From: Nocardia acididurans
GTDB lineage: Bacteria > Actinomycetota > Actinomycetes > Mycobacteriales > Mycobacteriaceae
DNA: 64,000 bases
Reading direction: 5' to 3'
Assembly (NCBI RefSeq): GCF_016741815.1
Contig: NZ_JAERRJ010000017.1
Location: 1-64,000 of the forward strand
Below are positions 7,755 to 16,565 of the stretch, piece by piece; position 1 is the first letter of the stretch; every line of letters starts with the position of its first letter. The position numbers and the translations under genes are program-made. Below the pieces are notes generated by a model. The model saw only the letters and a list, made by a program, of their open reading frames with translations, had not been told where the DNA came from and did not search any database.

Positions 7755-8104
7755 GCGAGCGGCACGAGCAGGTGTACCTGCTGCACTTCGACCAGAAGTA
7801 CCGGCACGCAGGCCATTACATCGGCACCACCCGCGATTTGCAGGCCCGGCTGCAGGCCCACGCGGACGGCCGCGGCGCGAGGCTGCTGCAGGTGCTCAAA
7901 GAGCACGGCATCGGCTGGCATCTGGCCCGCACGTGGGACGGCGGCCGCGCCCTGGAACGGGAGCTGAAGGGGTTCAAGAACGCCGCCCGGCTGTGCCCGG
8001 ACTGCTCCTACACCCGCGATCACGACCGCCCGCGCCCGACGAACGCCTTCGCCGCCGCGGCGGCCGCTGACCAGGGCCAAGACCGGCAGGGGTGGGAGCG
8101 ATGA
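7751..8104 (+). CDS. GIY-YIG-like nuclease with NAFA tail
   Basis: The first 75 residues match the GIY-YIG nuclease pattern. VYLLHF stands for the GIY strand and HYIG for YIG, followed by DLQARLQAH with the usual Arg and a later Glu in ALERELKGF. A CPDC pair near residue 85 may bind a metal. The last 20 residues are the tail NAFAAAAAADQGQDRQGWER. Many proteins of this type act in DNA cleavage or repair. On this element it could process element or host DNA, but the first Tyr of the motif is shifted, so activity is not certain. Confidence 0.65.
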   Translation: MSERHEQVYLLHFDQKYRHAGHYIGTTRDLQARLQAHADGRGARLLQVLKEHGIGWHLARTWDGGRALERELKGFKNAARLCPDCSYTRDHDRPRPTNAFAAAAAADQGQDRQGWER

Positions 8105-8469
8105 GCGCGAACACCCACCGGGAGTCGGACACACCGGCTGTGGGGGAGGCGGCCAATTTCCGGCGAAACGATGCGAAAACCGAAGGAGCGGTGCTGATCC
8201 CGATCACCGAGATTCCGCACCTGGCCGCCGCCGCACGGCGGCTCGGGCATACCGACCGCCTGGTGCGAGTGGATGCGCCCGCACCGCCGCAGATCAAGAC
8301 ACCCGGGCGGGAACCAGGCCAGTGGCTCGGATGCGGTGAGCGGCTTCCGGATCCGTGCGCCTGCCCGGAACGGCCCGCCCCACCCGCACCGCGTGTGCGG
8401 GCGGCCAACGCCTTCGCCGCCGCGGCGGCACACGAAATGACTTCTGAGCGAGAGGAATTCGACCGATGA
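8101..8469 (+). CDS. Orphan protein with NAFA tail
   Basis: This 122-residue protein has a strand-helix stretch (VLIPITEIPHLAAAARRLGH), a Cys-rich middle (LGCGERLPDPCACPE) and a Pro-rich linker leading to the tail NAFAAAAAHEMTSEREEFDR. The linker suggests that the tail is held away from the body. I cannot name the family. It shares ATGA junctions with both neighbours. Confidence 0.6.
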   Translation: MSANTHRESDTPAVGEAANFRRNDAKTEGAVLIPITEIPHLAAAARRLGHTDRLVRVDAPAPPQIKTPGREPGQWLGCGERLPDPCACPERPAPPAPRVRAANAFAAAAAHEMTSEREEFDR

Positions 8470-9260
8470 GCTACAGGCTCGGAATCCGCGACATGACCAG
8501 CGCGACCGTGGTAGCCGAACACTACGGCGCCCCCTTGGATCAGGTCGCCACCATCTTGGACACCAGCATCCCCAACACCCGCCGGATCGTGGCGCGCTGG
8601 CGCAACGCCGGGCTCATGGCCGACACCCCGGTCAAACCGATCCCCGGCATGACGTGGGTGTACTGCACCGCGAAATCGGCCGAAGAACTACAGGGATTCC
8701 CGTGCCGGTACTGGAAACCGACCCCGACGATGGCCGATCACGTGCTCACCGTGCTGCGCGTCCGGCTGGCACTGGTCGGCCCGACCGTGGGGAACTGGGT
8801 CAGCGAGCGGCGCATCCGCTACGACTCGCAGGCCGGCCAGAGCTTCCGCGGCGTGCGCCGCCCACACATCCACGACGGCCGCTACACCGCCGACGACGGC
8901 AGTTTCTGGGCGGTCGAAGTGGAGTTGACAGCCAAGGACCCCGTCAAGGCCCGCGAGGCGGTGCACGGCGCCTACGAAGCCGCGCGACTCGCGGGATGCG
9001 ACGGGCTGGTCTACTACTGCCGCGGCGAAGCCGTCCGCACCGTCGTGGAGACCGCGGCCCGGGGCCTGCAGCTGTCCACCGACTGCAAATTCGTGGTCGC
9101 CGACCTCGACGCCATGCTCGAAGCCGCCGAGAAGCAAGCCGCCGAGCAGGCCGCCGAACGCGCTGCCGCGCGGGCCGCCGCCAAGGCCGGCACCCCCGCC
9201 CGCGGCGGGCTGCGCGTGATCACCGGCGGTCCCGAGTCCGGTCAGGCGGTGAACCGATGA
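8466..9260 (+). CDS. Replication-relaxation-type protein
   Basis: The 264 residues fit the Replic_Relax group. There is an N-terminal winged helix (about 10-60, TSATVVAEHYGAPLDQVATI), and in the middle a nuclease-like strand pattern FWAVEVELTAKD (about 140-151) with spaced acidic residues and a Lys. A long Ala/Glu/Arg helix (about 215-245) precedes the C-terminus. Proteins of this group sit beside FtsK/VirD4-like ATPases on Gram-positive mobile elements and are thought to act in DNA processing for transfer or replication. Its stop overlaps the start of exactly such an ATPase. It is the best candidate here for a DNA-processing partner. Confidence 0.7.
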   Translation: MSYRLGIRDMTSATVVAEHYGAPLDQVATILDTSIPNTRRIVARWRNAGLMADTPVKPIPGMTWVYCTAKSAEELQGFPCRYWKPTPTMADHVLTVLRVRLALVGPTVGNWVSERRIRYDSQAGQSFRGVRRPHIHDGRYTADDGSFWAVEVELTAKDPVKAREAVHGAYEAARLAGCDGLVYYCRGEAVRTVVETAARGLQLSTDCKFVVADLDAMLEAAEKQAAEQAAERAAARAAAKAGTPARGGLRVITGGPESGQAVNR

Positions 9261-11371
9261 ACCGCACACAAATCCAATTCGAGGACGACAACACCTGCTA
9301 CCCGTTCCAAACCGACTGTGCCACAACCACTCCCGACCCCACCGCGCCGCCGGCGACCACGGCACCGGCCCCGACCGGCGAGGCTCCGGACCCAGGCCCG
9401 TTGTTCGGTGACGGCCCGAAAGACGCGATCTTCGGTGGGCTGCTGCCCATTCCGGAGCAGTGGAGCTGGGGCGATGTCGGGCATGTCCTGATCGTCGCCG
9501 GATCGGTCTTGGGCGCGCTGCTGGTGCTGGCCATGGGCATGAGCGCCGCCGCGTGGTTCCTGGGCTGGCAGGTCGCCCGCCTGCGCAACTGGGCTCTCGC
9601 ATCCCTGCTCGCGCTGCCCGGCCTGTCGACCCTCACCCACGGCCTGGACCCCGTCACACCAGGTTCCCAGTTCGTTTCCGGCGCAACGATGTTCCTCGAC
9701 GGCCGCTACGGCTACGGGCTGGCAGTCATGGGCATCGTGATCGTGCCCGCGGCCTGGATCGTCGCGGCCCTGGCCTACGCCTCACATCTGACCCGGTTGT
9801 TCACCAACGGATTCCCCGACCCCGCGCGCACCGAACGCGCGATGTGGGCCTATGCCCAGCGTCAGCAGCGCGCCGCCGCCCGGCTGTCTCGATATCGGCT
9901 GCCGTTCACCTCCGGTGGGCTCAACCCGCACATCGTGTTCGGGCGCCTGGCGCGCGAGGAGCACGCGGCCCCACCCCGGTCGCGGTTGCAGGCGTTGTTC
10001 CAGCGGACCCGCACGTTGCTGGTGGTGCCGTGGATCAAGTTGCGTGAGCACATGGTGCTGGTCGCCAACTCTGGCGCCGGTAAGTCCACGCTCATGCTGC
10101 GGCTGCTGCTGAGCTGGTACGTGGTGGCGTGGCTGCGGCACCGGCAGTGGTGGAACCCGCGCCGCCCCGGCCGCCCCATGGTCGTGGTGATCGACTGTAA
10201 CGGCGGCCCCGATTCGATCGGTTTGTCCGCGCGGGTCAAGCGCTGGTTCCTCGGACTGGGCGTGCCCGCCGAGCGCATCGGCGAGTTCCCGCGCGATGTG
10301 CAGCTGAAGGTGTTCGGGCTGCCGCGCGATCACCTGCGTGGGGTGCTGAACGCGATGGTCTCCGGCGGCACCGTCCCGTCCACGGACACCGAAAAGTACT
10401 TCTACGAGATCCGCGTCGGCCTGATCAACCTCATCACCCACGCGCCGGCGCAGGTGATCGACGGCGAACCGATCGGGGAGAACCCGCCCGGGGACGTGAT
10501 CGAGTTCCTGGCCCGCTTCGATCCCGCCTACCTGGCCCAGCTGTGGGGCGGGGTCTACGACCCGGACCCGAAATCCACCAAACCCTGGACCGGAGTGCCC
10601 GGTGTGGACCGTGAGATTCAGGCAGCATTGAACGGCAAACAGCCCGTGATGGACAGCGCCCGAATGGAATTCGGCAACCTGTTCCGCGCGCTGGGGGATG
10701 CGTTCGACGGCGAGCACGCCATCACCGACTTCGACGTCCTGTACTGCGTGCTGGACGGCGCGACCCAACCCGACCGCGCCCGCGCCCAGTTCGGGGCGAT
10801 CGGGTACCTGCTGGAGCAGCTGGCCGACGTCGACCACGGCCGTGAGGCGCTGCTCGCGGTGGACGAGTTCTCCGCGGTGTCCAACGGCCGCACCCGCGCC
10901 GACGCGTGGGTGATGCGGATGCGCAAGGCCCACATCGGCACTCTGTGGATCGCGCAGGACTGGAACGGGCTCGGAGCCGACGACGACCAGCGTGAATCTC
11001 TGGTCGCCGCGGGCGCCGGCGGGGCGATCCTGGGACGGCAGGAACGCGGCAGCAAGTTGTGCGAGACCTTCGGCACCGGCCGCCGGTTCGAGCTCTCGCG
11101 CAAGCTGATCAACGGCGCCGGGGCCGGCGACGAAGGCAATGTCCAAGCCTCCGAACAGTTCCTGGTCTCACCCACGAAACTGCGGCTGTTCGAACGCGGC
11201 GACATCGTGTGGGTCTCCGGCGGCCGCGCCCGCTACGGCCACGTCGCCCCGCTCGACGACGACCAGCTGGCCATGCTGCGGCCCCTGCCCGGTCTGGCGG
11301 CGATGCGCGAACCCGACCTGGCACCGATCGCACCGGTCATCGAGCTGCCCAAACGGCGGCCCACTCACTGA
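9257..11371 (+). CDS. FtsK/VirD4-superfamily transfer ATPase
   Basis: The 704-residue protein begins with a Thr/Pro-rich segment and then has several membrane passes (about 75-130 and 150-180). The cytoplasmic ATPase domain has Walker A ANSGAGKST near residue 272 and Walker B LLAVDEFS near 535. It should be the motor or coupling protein that moves element DNA during conjugation, as TraB or VirD4 proteins do. ATG 9257 is preferred over earlier in-frame codons because it gives the ATGA overlap with the upstream gene. No separate mating-pair genes of the Gram-negative type are visible, which fits actinomycete transfer. Confidence 0.82.
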   Translation: MNRTQIQFEDDNTCYPFQTDCATTTPDPTAPPATTAPAPTGEAPDPGPLFGDGPKDAIFGGLLPIPEQWSWGDVGHVLIVAGSVLGALLVLAMGMSAAAWFLGWQVARLRNWALASLLALPGLSTLTHGLDPVTPGSQFVSGATMFLDGRYGYGLAVMGIVIVPAAWIVAALAYASHLTRLFTNGFPDPARTERAMWAYAQRQQRAAARLSRYRLPFTSGGLNPHIVFGRLAREEHAAPPRSRLQALFQRTRTLLVVPWIKLREHMVLVANSGAGKSTLMLRLLLSWYVVAWLRHRQWWNPRRPGRPMVVVIDCNGGPDSIGLSARVKRWFLGLGVPAERIGEFPRDVQLKVFGLPRDHLRGVLNAMVSGGTVPSTDTEKYFYEIRVGLINLITHAPAQVIDGEPIGENPPGDVIEFLARFDPAYLAQLWGGVYDPDPKSTKPWTGVPGVDREIQAALNGKQPVMDSARMEFGNLFRALGDAFDGEHAITDFDVLYCVLDGATQPDRARAQFGAIGYLLEQLADVDHGREALLAVDEFSAVSNGRTRADAWVMRMRKAHIGTLWIAQDWNGLGADDDQRESLVAAGAGGAILGRQERGSKLCETFGTGRRFELSRKLINGAGAGDEGNVQASEQFLVSPTKLRLFERGDIVWVSGGRARYGHVAPLDDDQLAMLRPLPGLAAMREPDLAPIAPVIELPKRRPTH

Positions 11372-11402
11372 ACCCCTTGTTTTGCAAAGGAACAACTCTG
11401 CC

Positions 11403-11888
11403 ATGACCAATCCCGAATTCCACGGCGAACAGATCAACCCCGAAACCAACCCGCTCATCGCGGCCCGGCTCTCGCAGCTGGCCTCCGACCTGGAAGGCAG
11501 CGAAGCCGCATGCCTGGCCGCCCAGCTCGTCCCCGTCGTCCCCGACGGCGGCATCGTCGGCCAGAAGATCACCCCACACGTCAAGAAGGCCACCAGTATC
11601 CGTGACAGCCTGCGGATCTGGGCACCCGGCCTCATCGCCACTCTCGTGTTCCTGACCGTCATCGCGGTGTTCCCCGTCCCCGGGCCGCTGCTGGTCTACG
11701 GCCTGGCGATCGTCGGATTCGGCTGGTGGCACGCCGCCGGCCGCCCCGGGCCGATCGAGTCGATCCGCATGCTCACCAACACCATCCGCGACGCCGGCAC
11801 CCGGATCCGGGCCGCGGTCACCTGCCTGGCCGTGCGCCGCAGCGACCACGAAGCCCGGCGCACCAGCACCCAGGGCGGGGGCGCGTGA
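11403..11888 (+). CDS. Orphan membrane protein
   Basis: Residues about 65-105 of this 161-residue protein form one or two membrane segments (LIATLVFLTVIAVFPVPGP and LLVYGLAIVGFGWW). The soluble N-terminal 60 residues are acidic, and the tail is basic. The gene starts 31 bases after the ATPase stop, preceded by AAAGGAAC. Its TGA shares a base with the ATG of the next gene. It may assist the ATPase at the membrane; no family was recognised. Confidence 0.6.
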   Translation: MTNPEFHGEQINPETNPLIAARLSQLASDLEGSEAACLAAQLVPVVPDGGIVGQKITPHVKKATSIRDSLRIWAPGLIATLVFLTVIAVFPVPGPLLVYGLAIVGFGWWHAAGRPGPIESIRMLTNTIRDAGTRIRAAVTCLAVRRSDHEARRTSTQGGGA

Positions 11889-12742
11889 TGACCGGGATCG
11901 AATGGACCCAGGTCACCTGGAACCCGGTGACCGGCTGCGACCGCATCAGCACCGGCTGCGACCACTGCTACGCCCTGGCGATGGCCAAACGCCTGCAGGC
12001 CATGGGCACCAGCAAGTACCAGGCCGACGGAGACCCGCGCACCTCCGGACCCGGGTTCGGGATCGCCATGCACGACGCGGCACTGCGGATCCCCGACCGG
12101 TGGCGTCAACCCCGGCTGGTGTTCGTCAACTCCATGTCGGATCTGTTCCACGGCAAGGTGACCGAGGACTTCATCCGCGCCGTGTTCGACGTCATCGCCG
12201 ACACCCCGCAGCACACCTACCAGGTACTGACCAAACGCCCCGGCCGCGCCCGCCGCCTGGCCGCGCGTGGGCTGGTGTTCCCCCGGAATCTGTGGGTCGG
12301 CACCTCCATCGAGAACGCCGCGGTCACTCATCGCGTTGATGCCCTGCTGGAAGTGCCGGCGGCCCTGCGGTTCCTGTCGTGTGAGCCGCTGCTGGGACCG
12401 ATCGACCTCGACAAGCTCCTGTTCCGAGACCGCTGCCCCGATGGGTGTGGCTGCCGCCGCCCCGACGACGCCGACCGGTTCGAGTGCGCCTGCGGTGGCC
12501 CGTGTGCGGAGTGGCGGCCGCGGCCGGCGCTGGACTGGGTGATCGTCGGCGGCGAATCCGGCCCCAAAGCCCGCCCCGTCCAGGCGGACTGGGTGCGCGA
12601 CCTGCGCGACCAGACCCTTGCCGCTGGCGTGCCGTTCTTCTTCAAGCAATGGGGTGGCCGCACCCCCCAAACCGCGGGCCGCGAACTCGACGGCCGCCGC
12701 TGGGATCAAATGCCCACCCCGAAACTGCCCGTATCTCAGTAA
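11888..12742 (+). CDS. Phage Gp37/Gp68 (DUF5131)-type protein
   Basis: The 284 residues match the Gp37/Gp68 family. The start WNPVTGCDRISTGCDHCYA carries Cys17, Cys24 and Cys27 in a radical-SAM-like spacing. LVFVNSMSDLFH, QVLTKRP, LWVGTSIEN and WVIVGGESGP follow at the usual places, with FFKQWGG near the end. The family probably binds an iron-sulfur cluster; its reaction is unknown. A Cys-rich loop (about residues 178-205, CPDGCGCRR to CGGPC) may bind zinc. It is often found in phages and mobile elements, sometimes with a TcmP partner, which I do not see here. It sits inside the transfer array rather than in the cargo. Confidence 0.82.
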   Translation: MTGIEWTQVTWNPVTGCDRISTGCDHCYALAMAKRLQAMGTSKYQADGDPRTSGPGFGIAMHDAALRIPDRWRQPRLVFVNSMSDLFHGKVTEDFIRAVFDVIADTPQHTYQVLTKRPGRARRLAARGLVFPRNLWVGTSIENAAVTHRVDALLEVPAALRFLSCEPLLGPIDLDKLLFRDRCPDGCGCRRPDDADRFECACGGPCAEWRPRPALDWVIVGGESGPKARPVQADWVRDLRDQTLAAGVPFFFKQWGGRTPQTAGRELDGRRWDQMPTPKLPVSQ

Positions 12743-12763
12743 CCCAACAAAGAAAGGAAACCA

Positions 12764-13456
12764 ATGCACCACAACACTATTCGAGCCACAGGAATCGGTG
12801 TAACCGCCGGTGTCGTGGCCGGGATCGTCACTGTCGCCGGGATCATCGCCTGCGACGACTACGGCGCGCTCGACAAGCTGAGCCGCGCGGTGGCCCGTCG
12901 GGGGTTGAGCCCGGCTCAGCGCTGGGAACTCGACCAGCTCACCGCGCAGAAGGCTGAGCAGCAGGCCCAGCGGATCAGCGCCCGCGAGCAGCAGGCGGCC
13001 GCGGTCCGGGCCATGTTCGATCCGGATCTGCTGCCCTACAACAGCGACGCCACCACCGTCGAGGAGCTCACTGTCGAGGAGCTCGTGCGGGGATTCGGAT
13101 TGGTGCACCGCTACTGCATGAGCGGCAGAGCCGCCCGCCTGTGGTGGGACCAGCGCGCGGCGCTTCTGAGCGAATTCGACCGTCGCAGCGTGTGGAGCAT
13201 CAAACACCGGCTGTCGCTGCTGGACCAAACGCGTTTGGAGGTCGCCGACGCCGAAATCCAGCGCCAACGCCACGAATTCGCGCCAGTCGCCGCCTCCACG
13301 GCGGCCGCGGACACCGGGGACGCGCTGCTTTGCCCGCCGGCGCGGCCCGTCGGTACCCGAAAGTACCCGCCCTATCCGGCATTCACCGGCCCCGACAGCG
13401 ACACCGCCGACGAGGCCCAAACCATCACCAACATCACCACCATCACCGAGGAGTGA
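12764..13456 (+). CDS. Membrane-anchored orphan, paralog of the next gene
   Basis: A hydrophobic N-terminal segment (about 10-29, GVTAGVVAGIVTVAGIIAC) anchors this 230-residue protein. A helical, Gln/Glu-rich region (about 50-85) and a conserved-looking domain (about 95-165) follow. That domain has the pattern LTVEELVRGFGLVHRY...LLSEFDRR, echoed in the product of 13463-14128. The C-terminal 50 residues are rich in Pro and Thr and look disordered. AAAGGAAA lies upstream of the ATG. Function unknown. Confidence 0.6.
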   Translation: MHHNTIRATGIGVTAGVVAGIVTVAGIIACDDYGALDKLSRAVARRGLSPAQRWELDQLTAQKAEQQAQRISAREQQAAAVRAMFDPDLLPYNSDATTVEELTVEELVRGFGLVHRYCMSGRAARLWWDQRAALLSEFDRRSVWSIKHRLSLLDQTRLEVADAEIQRQRHEFAPVAASTAAADTGDALLCPPARPVGTRKYPPYPAFTGPDSDTADEAQTITNITTITEE

Positions 13457-13462
13457 AAACCG

Positions 13463-14128
13463 ATGATTCCCTTCATCATTGCCGCCGCCGTACTCATCAC
13501 GTTCCTGTGGGCGCGCGCCGACATCTACTACTTCCTGTACCACTGGCGAGTCGACCGGTATCGGCGCCGGTATCTGACGGCCGCCGAACGCCGCGAACTG
13601 CGTGAGCAGAGGACCCGCGAACGGTACGGCTACGACTGGGAGCGTGAGCAACGACTGCTGCACGAGCGGGAGAGCAAGCGGTCGAAATTCCGCCCCGAAC
13701 TGCTCATCGACGCCGAATCCCTGATCGGTGAGCCGAGGGGGTTGATGGAGCTGAGCGCGACCCAGCTGGTTGCCGAATTCCGCCAAGCCATCATCTGGCG
13801 GCGCATGGCCGAAACCGCGTGCACCGCGCACACCGGTTCCGGGTGCCTGGACGGGTTCCCGGTCGTGCGGCAGTGGCGTGAGCAGACCGACGCGCTCGAA
13901 GCCGAATACGACCGCCGCACAAGCGATCCCGTACGCCGCGGCCTGTCGTGGCGCGAACGCTGGACCCTGCATCAGGCCGGGTACGAGTTCGGCGACTTCC
14001 ATGCCCAGCACCTGCCGTTGCCGCTGCACACCGCCCGCGACCGTGACGTGCTGCTCGCCTCCTTCGCCACCGACGAAGACCCCGACACCGCGCTGTACCT
14101 GACCAGCATCGACACCACCGAGGAGTAA
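13463..14128 (+). CDS. Membrane-anchored orphan, paralog of the previous gene
   Basis: The 221-residue product starts with one membrane segment (IPFIIAAAVLITFLWA) and a highly basic, helical stretch (RRRYLTAAERRELREQRTRE). The domain at about 95-155 repeats the previous protein's pattern: an LSATQLVAEFRQAI helix, Cys in the middle, then an ALEAEYDRR helix. The two genes are six bases apart and probably arose by duplication. A shared membrane complex is possible. Confidence 0.6.
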   Translation: MIPFIIAAAVLITFLWARADIYYFLYHWRVDRYRRRYLTAAERRELREQRTRERYGYDWEREQRLLHERESKRSKFRPELLIDAESLIGEPRGLMELSATQLVAEFRQAIIWRRMAETACTAHTGSGCLDGFPVVRQWREQTDALEAEYDRRTSDPVRRGLSWRERWTLHQAGYEFGDFHAQHLPLPLHTARDRDVLLASFATDEDPDTALYLTSIDTTEE

Positions 14129-14134
14129 TCCGCC

Positions 14135-15538
14135 ATGTCCCAGAACGAAACCGATCAGATCACCCAGGAAACCGGCCGCACCTTCCGCCAGATCCTCACC
14201 GCCGCCCGGGAATGGATGTGGGCCCGCCAGCTGTCCAACCGGCAGGGCCAGCGCATGACCCGCAAAGAGCGCAAGCAACTGGCCGAACACATCCAGGCGC
14301 AGGTGGAAGGCGACCGGATCGCGACCGCCTGGTTGCAGTCCCGCGTCGGCGACTACCAGCAGGAAGCGTTGACCGTCGCGGCGATGCGCGGCAACCCGCA
14401 CCTCTACCACCCCGACATGGTCACCGCGCGCCAGGACCGGCTGCAGGCGATGCGGCACCGCATCGAAACCACCCTGCACAACAGCGGATTGGCGATTGAG
14501 CACCGCGGCCAGGTCTCCCAGGCCCTCGACGGCATCGACCGCGACCCCGTCACCCCGCCCGGGCGCGTGTTCCGGGAGATGGACGCGACCGAGGCCATGT
14601 ACGCCCGAGCCGCGGGCGTGGAATCCGAACTGCGCCACCACGCCCGCCAGGAAGAACTGGACCGCCTAGTGACCGGTGTGCGGCAACAGGATCAGCAGCA
14701 CCTGGACCAGCACGCGGCCCAGCGCGCGCAGGGACCGACCGCAGCACAGGACACGACCGCCTCTCCGCAGGCGCCGGCGTCGCGGCCGCCGAACCCGCCG
14801 TGGCTGACCGATCAGCAGCTCGCGGCCGTGCAGAACATCCGCGCGGTCCAGGTCGACTGGAACGACGCCCAGGACGCGAATCGGGCCGGGTACGAAGCGA
14901 TCTGGGCCATGCACGCCAGCGAGGACTGGAAACTCGAAACCGCGGGCAAAGCCGCGCGGGACATGGCGCGACTGCGGCAGTCCGCGATCCGGTCCGCGGT
15001 CCTGCGGGCACAGGCGGCCGGGCTGTCCGAAGAGCAGATCCGCTGGGAATTCGACAACGCCGACGGCAACAGCCGCTGCCGGGTATCGGTCACCTCCGCC
15101 GACCGCAACGGCGAAACCCGCACCCGCCGAGGGTTCTTCGCCACCGAAGCCGAGGCCGCGCAATGGGCGCACCAGGCCGTCACCGGCACCGAATGGCAGC
15201 CGGGCACCACACTGACCGTCCGCGCCCGCGAGGCCGGCACCACAACCCCGTTCTACGTCGCCGAAGGCAACCAGGCCGACATCGGCAAGGACACCAGCCG
15301 CTGGCGCATCGACACCAGCACACCGCGCACCACCACCGCCGAACACGCCACCGAGCAGCCGAACCCGCAAGACCCGGTCGCCAAGGCCAAGAGCACTCAG
15401 CGCGGCGCCCGCGCCACCAACGGCACCGGGGCCACGCAGACGGGCCAGACGCGACCGCGAACGGGAAAGTCCCGCAACGCATTCGCTGCCGCCGCCGAAG
15501 CCGAGCAGGACAACGACCGGGACGGAGCCGAGCGATGA
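14135..15538 (+). CDS. Large orphan helical protein with NAFA tail
   Basis: The 467 residues are mostly helical and rich in Gln, Arg and Ala. Residues about 235-300 (WNDAQDANRAGYEAIWAMHA and SAVLRAQAAGLSEEQIRWEF) look like a folded domain. A strand-rich part with GFFATEAEAAQWAHQAV follows, resembling small DNA- or ligand-binding repeats. A long linker with low-complexity Thr/Gln/Ala leads to the 20-residue tail NAFAAAAEAEQDNDRDGAER (from base 15476). It is the biggest of the seven tail-bearing proteins. I cannot name a family. Confidence 0.6.
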   Translation: MSQNETDQITQETGRTFRQILTAAREWMWARQLSNRQGQRMTRKERKQLAEHIQAQVEGDRIATAWLQSRVGDYQQEALTVAAMRGNPHLYHPDMVTARQDRLQAMRHRIETTLHNSGLAIEHRGQVSQALDGIDRDPVTPPGRVFREMDATEAMYARAAGVESELRHHARQEELDRLVTGVRQQDQQHLDQHAAQRAQGPTAAQDTTASPQAPASRPPNPPWLTDQQLAAVQNIRAVQVDWNDAQDANRAGYEAIWAMHASEDWKLETAGKAARDMARLRQSAIRSAVLRAQAAGLSEEQIRWEFDNADGNSRCRVSVTSADRNGETRTRRGFFATEAEAAQWAHQAVTGTEWQPGTTLTVRAREAGTTTPFYVAEGNQADIGKDTSRWRIDTSTPRTTTAEHATEQPNPQDPVAKAKSTQRGARATNGTGATQTGQTRPRTGKSRNAFAAAAEAEQDNDRDGAER

Positions 15539-16011
15539 ACGCCACCGACCCGACCCAACCCGGCTACTACACCGACCGGGCACCGGCCGACGAGCACGCC
15601 ATGCGCGCCGACTTCGCCCACGCCTACCAGCTGGAACGCATGTATCAGTCCGATCCGAGCGAAGCCAACGAGCAGCTGCACTGGAGGGCCAACGCGATCG
15701 AGGACCGCTGGAACGACCACCCCGACGAGGATGTTCGGCAGCGGTGGGACTACCTGGGCGACGCCGTGGACGACTGGCGCCGCGCGCCGGAGGTGATGCA
15801 CCGGATGCACGAGAACATCGCGTTCAACCAGAGCCAGGGCTTCGACATGGTGGAACCGCACCAGTGGCGCAGCCAGCAGCAGGCCCGTGAACTCACCGGC
15901 AACGGCGAATGGCATCCCGCGCTCGATTCCGGCCACGCCCGGCCGGTGAACGCGTTCGCCGCCGCGGCGGCCGCCGAGCACGGCACCGAGCGAGACGGAG
16001 CCGAGCGATGA
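15535..16011 (+). CDS. Orphan with WRSQxQAR motif and NAFA tail
   Basis: This 158-residue protein is rich in His, Trp and acidic residues. It shares with the next gene product the patterns MRxDFA, WDYL, a Met/Phe-rich helix and QWRSQQQARELTG, so the two are tandem paralogs. It lacks the N-terminal zinc module of its neighbour. After a short linker it ends with the tail NAFAAAAAAEHGTERDGAER (from base 15949). Start and stop both overlap neighbours. Confidence 0.62.
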   Translation: MNATDPTQPGYYTDRAPADEHAMRADFAHAYQLERMYQSDPSEANEQLHWRANAIEDRWNDHPDEDVRQRWDYLGDAVDDWRRAPEVMHRMHENIAFNQSQGFDMVEPHQWRSQQQARELTGNGEWHPALDSGHARPVNAFAAAAAAEHGTERDGAER

Positions 16012-16565
16012 GCGACAGCCGCGACTGCCTGGCCTGCGAGGGCCAGGGCTATCAGGTCTCCGACGAGGGGACTTACGAGCCGGAGATCCATATCTATCCC
16101 TGCTCGGTGTGCGATGGATCCGGTATCGAACCGCCGGCCGCGGTGAAGATCGAGGCGCAGGCCGCGTTCGAGAAGAACGAGACCACCATGCGCACCGACT
16201 TCGCCAGGGTGAAGGCGCTACTCGCCGAATCCCGCACCTCGGGCTGGCATTGGTCGATCGAATGTGCCGAACGGGCCAACCACATCGAATCTGCTTGGAA
16301 GGCAAGCGATCGCGCCGCCGACTGGGACTACCTGGACCGAGCGCACTTCGAATGGGACCAGTTCCCCGACACCATGCAGGGACTGTTCCAGCACCTGCAC
16401 AAGGCCCGTAGTGACACCGGGGTCTGCCCGCTCACCGAGATGCAGTGGCGCAGCCAGGAGCAGGCCCGTGACCTCACCGGTCACGGCCGTCAGCAGGAAC
16501 CCCAGCAGGTCAATGCTTTCGCGGCGGCTGCCGCAGGGGCCGAACGGGAGGGAACTGAGCGATGA
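16008..16565 (+). CDS. DnaJ-type zinc module protein with NAFA tail
   Basis: Residues 6-45 contain two CxxCxGxG-like repeats (CLACEGQGYQ and CSVCDGSGIE), as in the zinc-finger region of DnaJ. The rest is a paralog of the previous protein (MRTDFA, WDYL, QWRSQEQARDLTG). The tail is 17 residues (NAFAAAAAGAEREGTER). Its N-A codons are aat gct, whereas the other copies use aac with gcg, gcc or gca. A role as an adaptor that recognises another protein is possible. Confidence 0.65.
   Translation: MSDSRDCLACEGQGYQVSDEGTYEPEIHIYPCSVCDGSGIEPPAAVKIEAQAAFEKNETTMRTDFARVKALLAESRTSGWHWSIECAERANHIESAWKASDRAADWDYLDRAHFEWDQFPDTMQGLFQHLHKARSDTGVCPLTEMQWRSQEQARDLTGHGRQQEPQQVNAFAAAAAGAEREGTER

Noticed and set aside
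11696..14641. Very long minus-strand frame (981 codons) opposite the transfer array
   Set aside because: It runs antisense to several well-coupled genes and reads Gly/Val/Ala/Arg-rich, as expected for the shadow of high-GC coding DNA.
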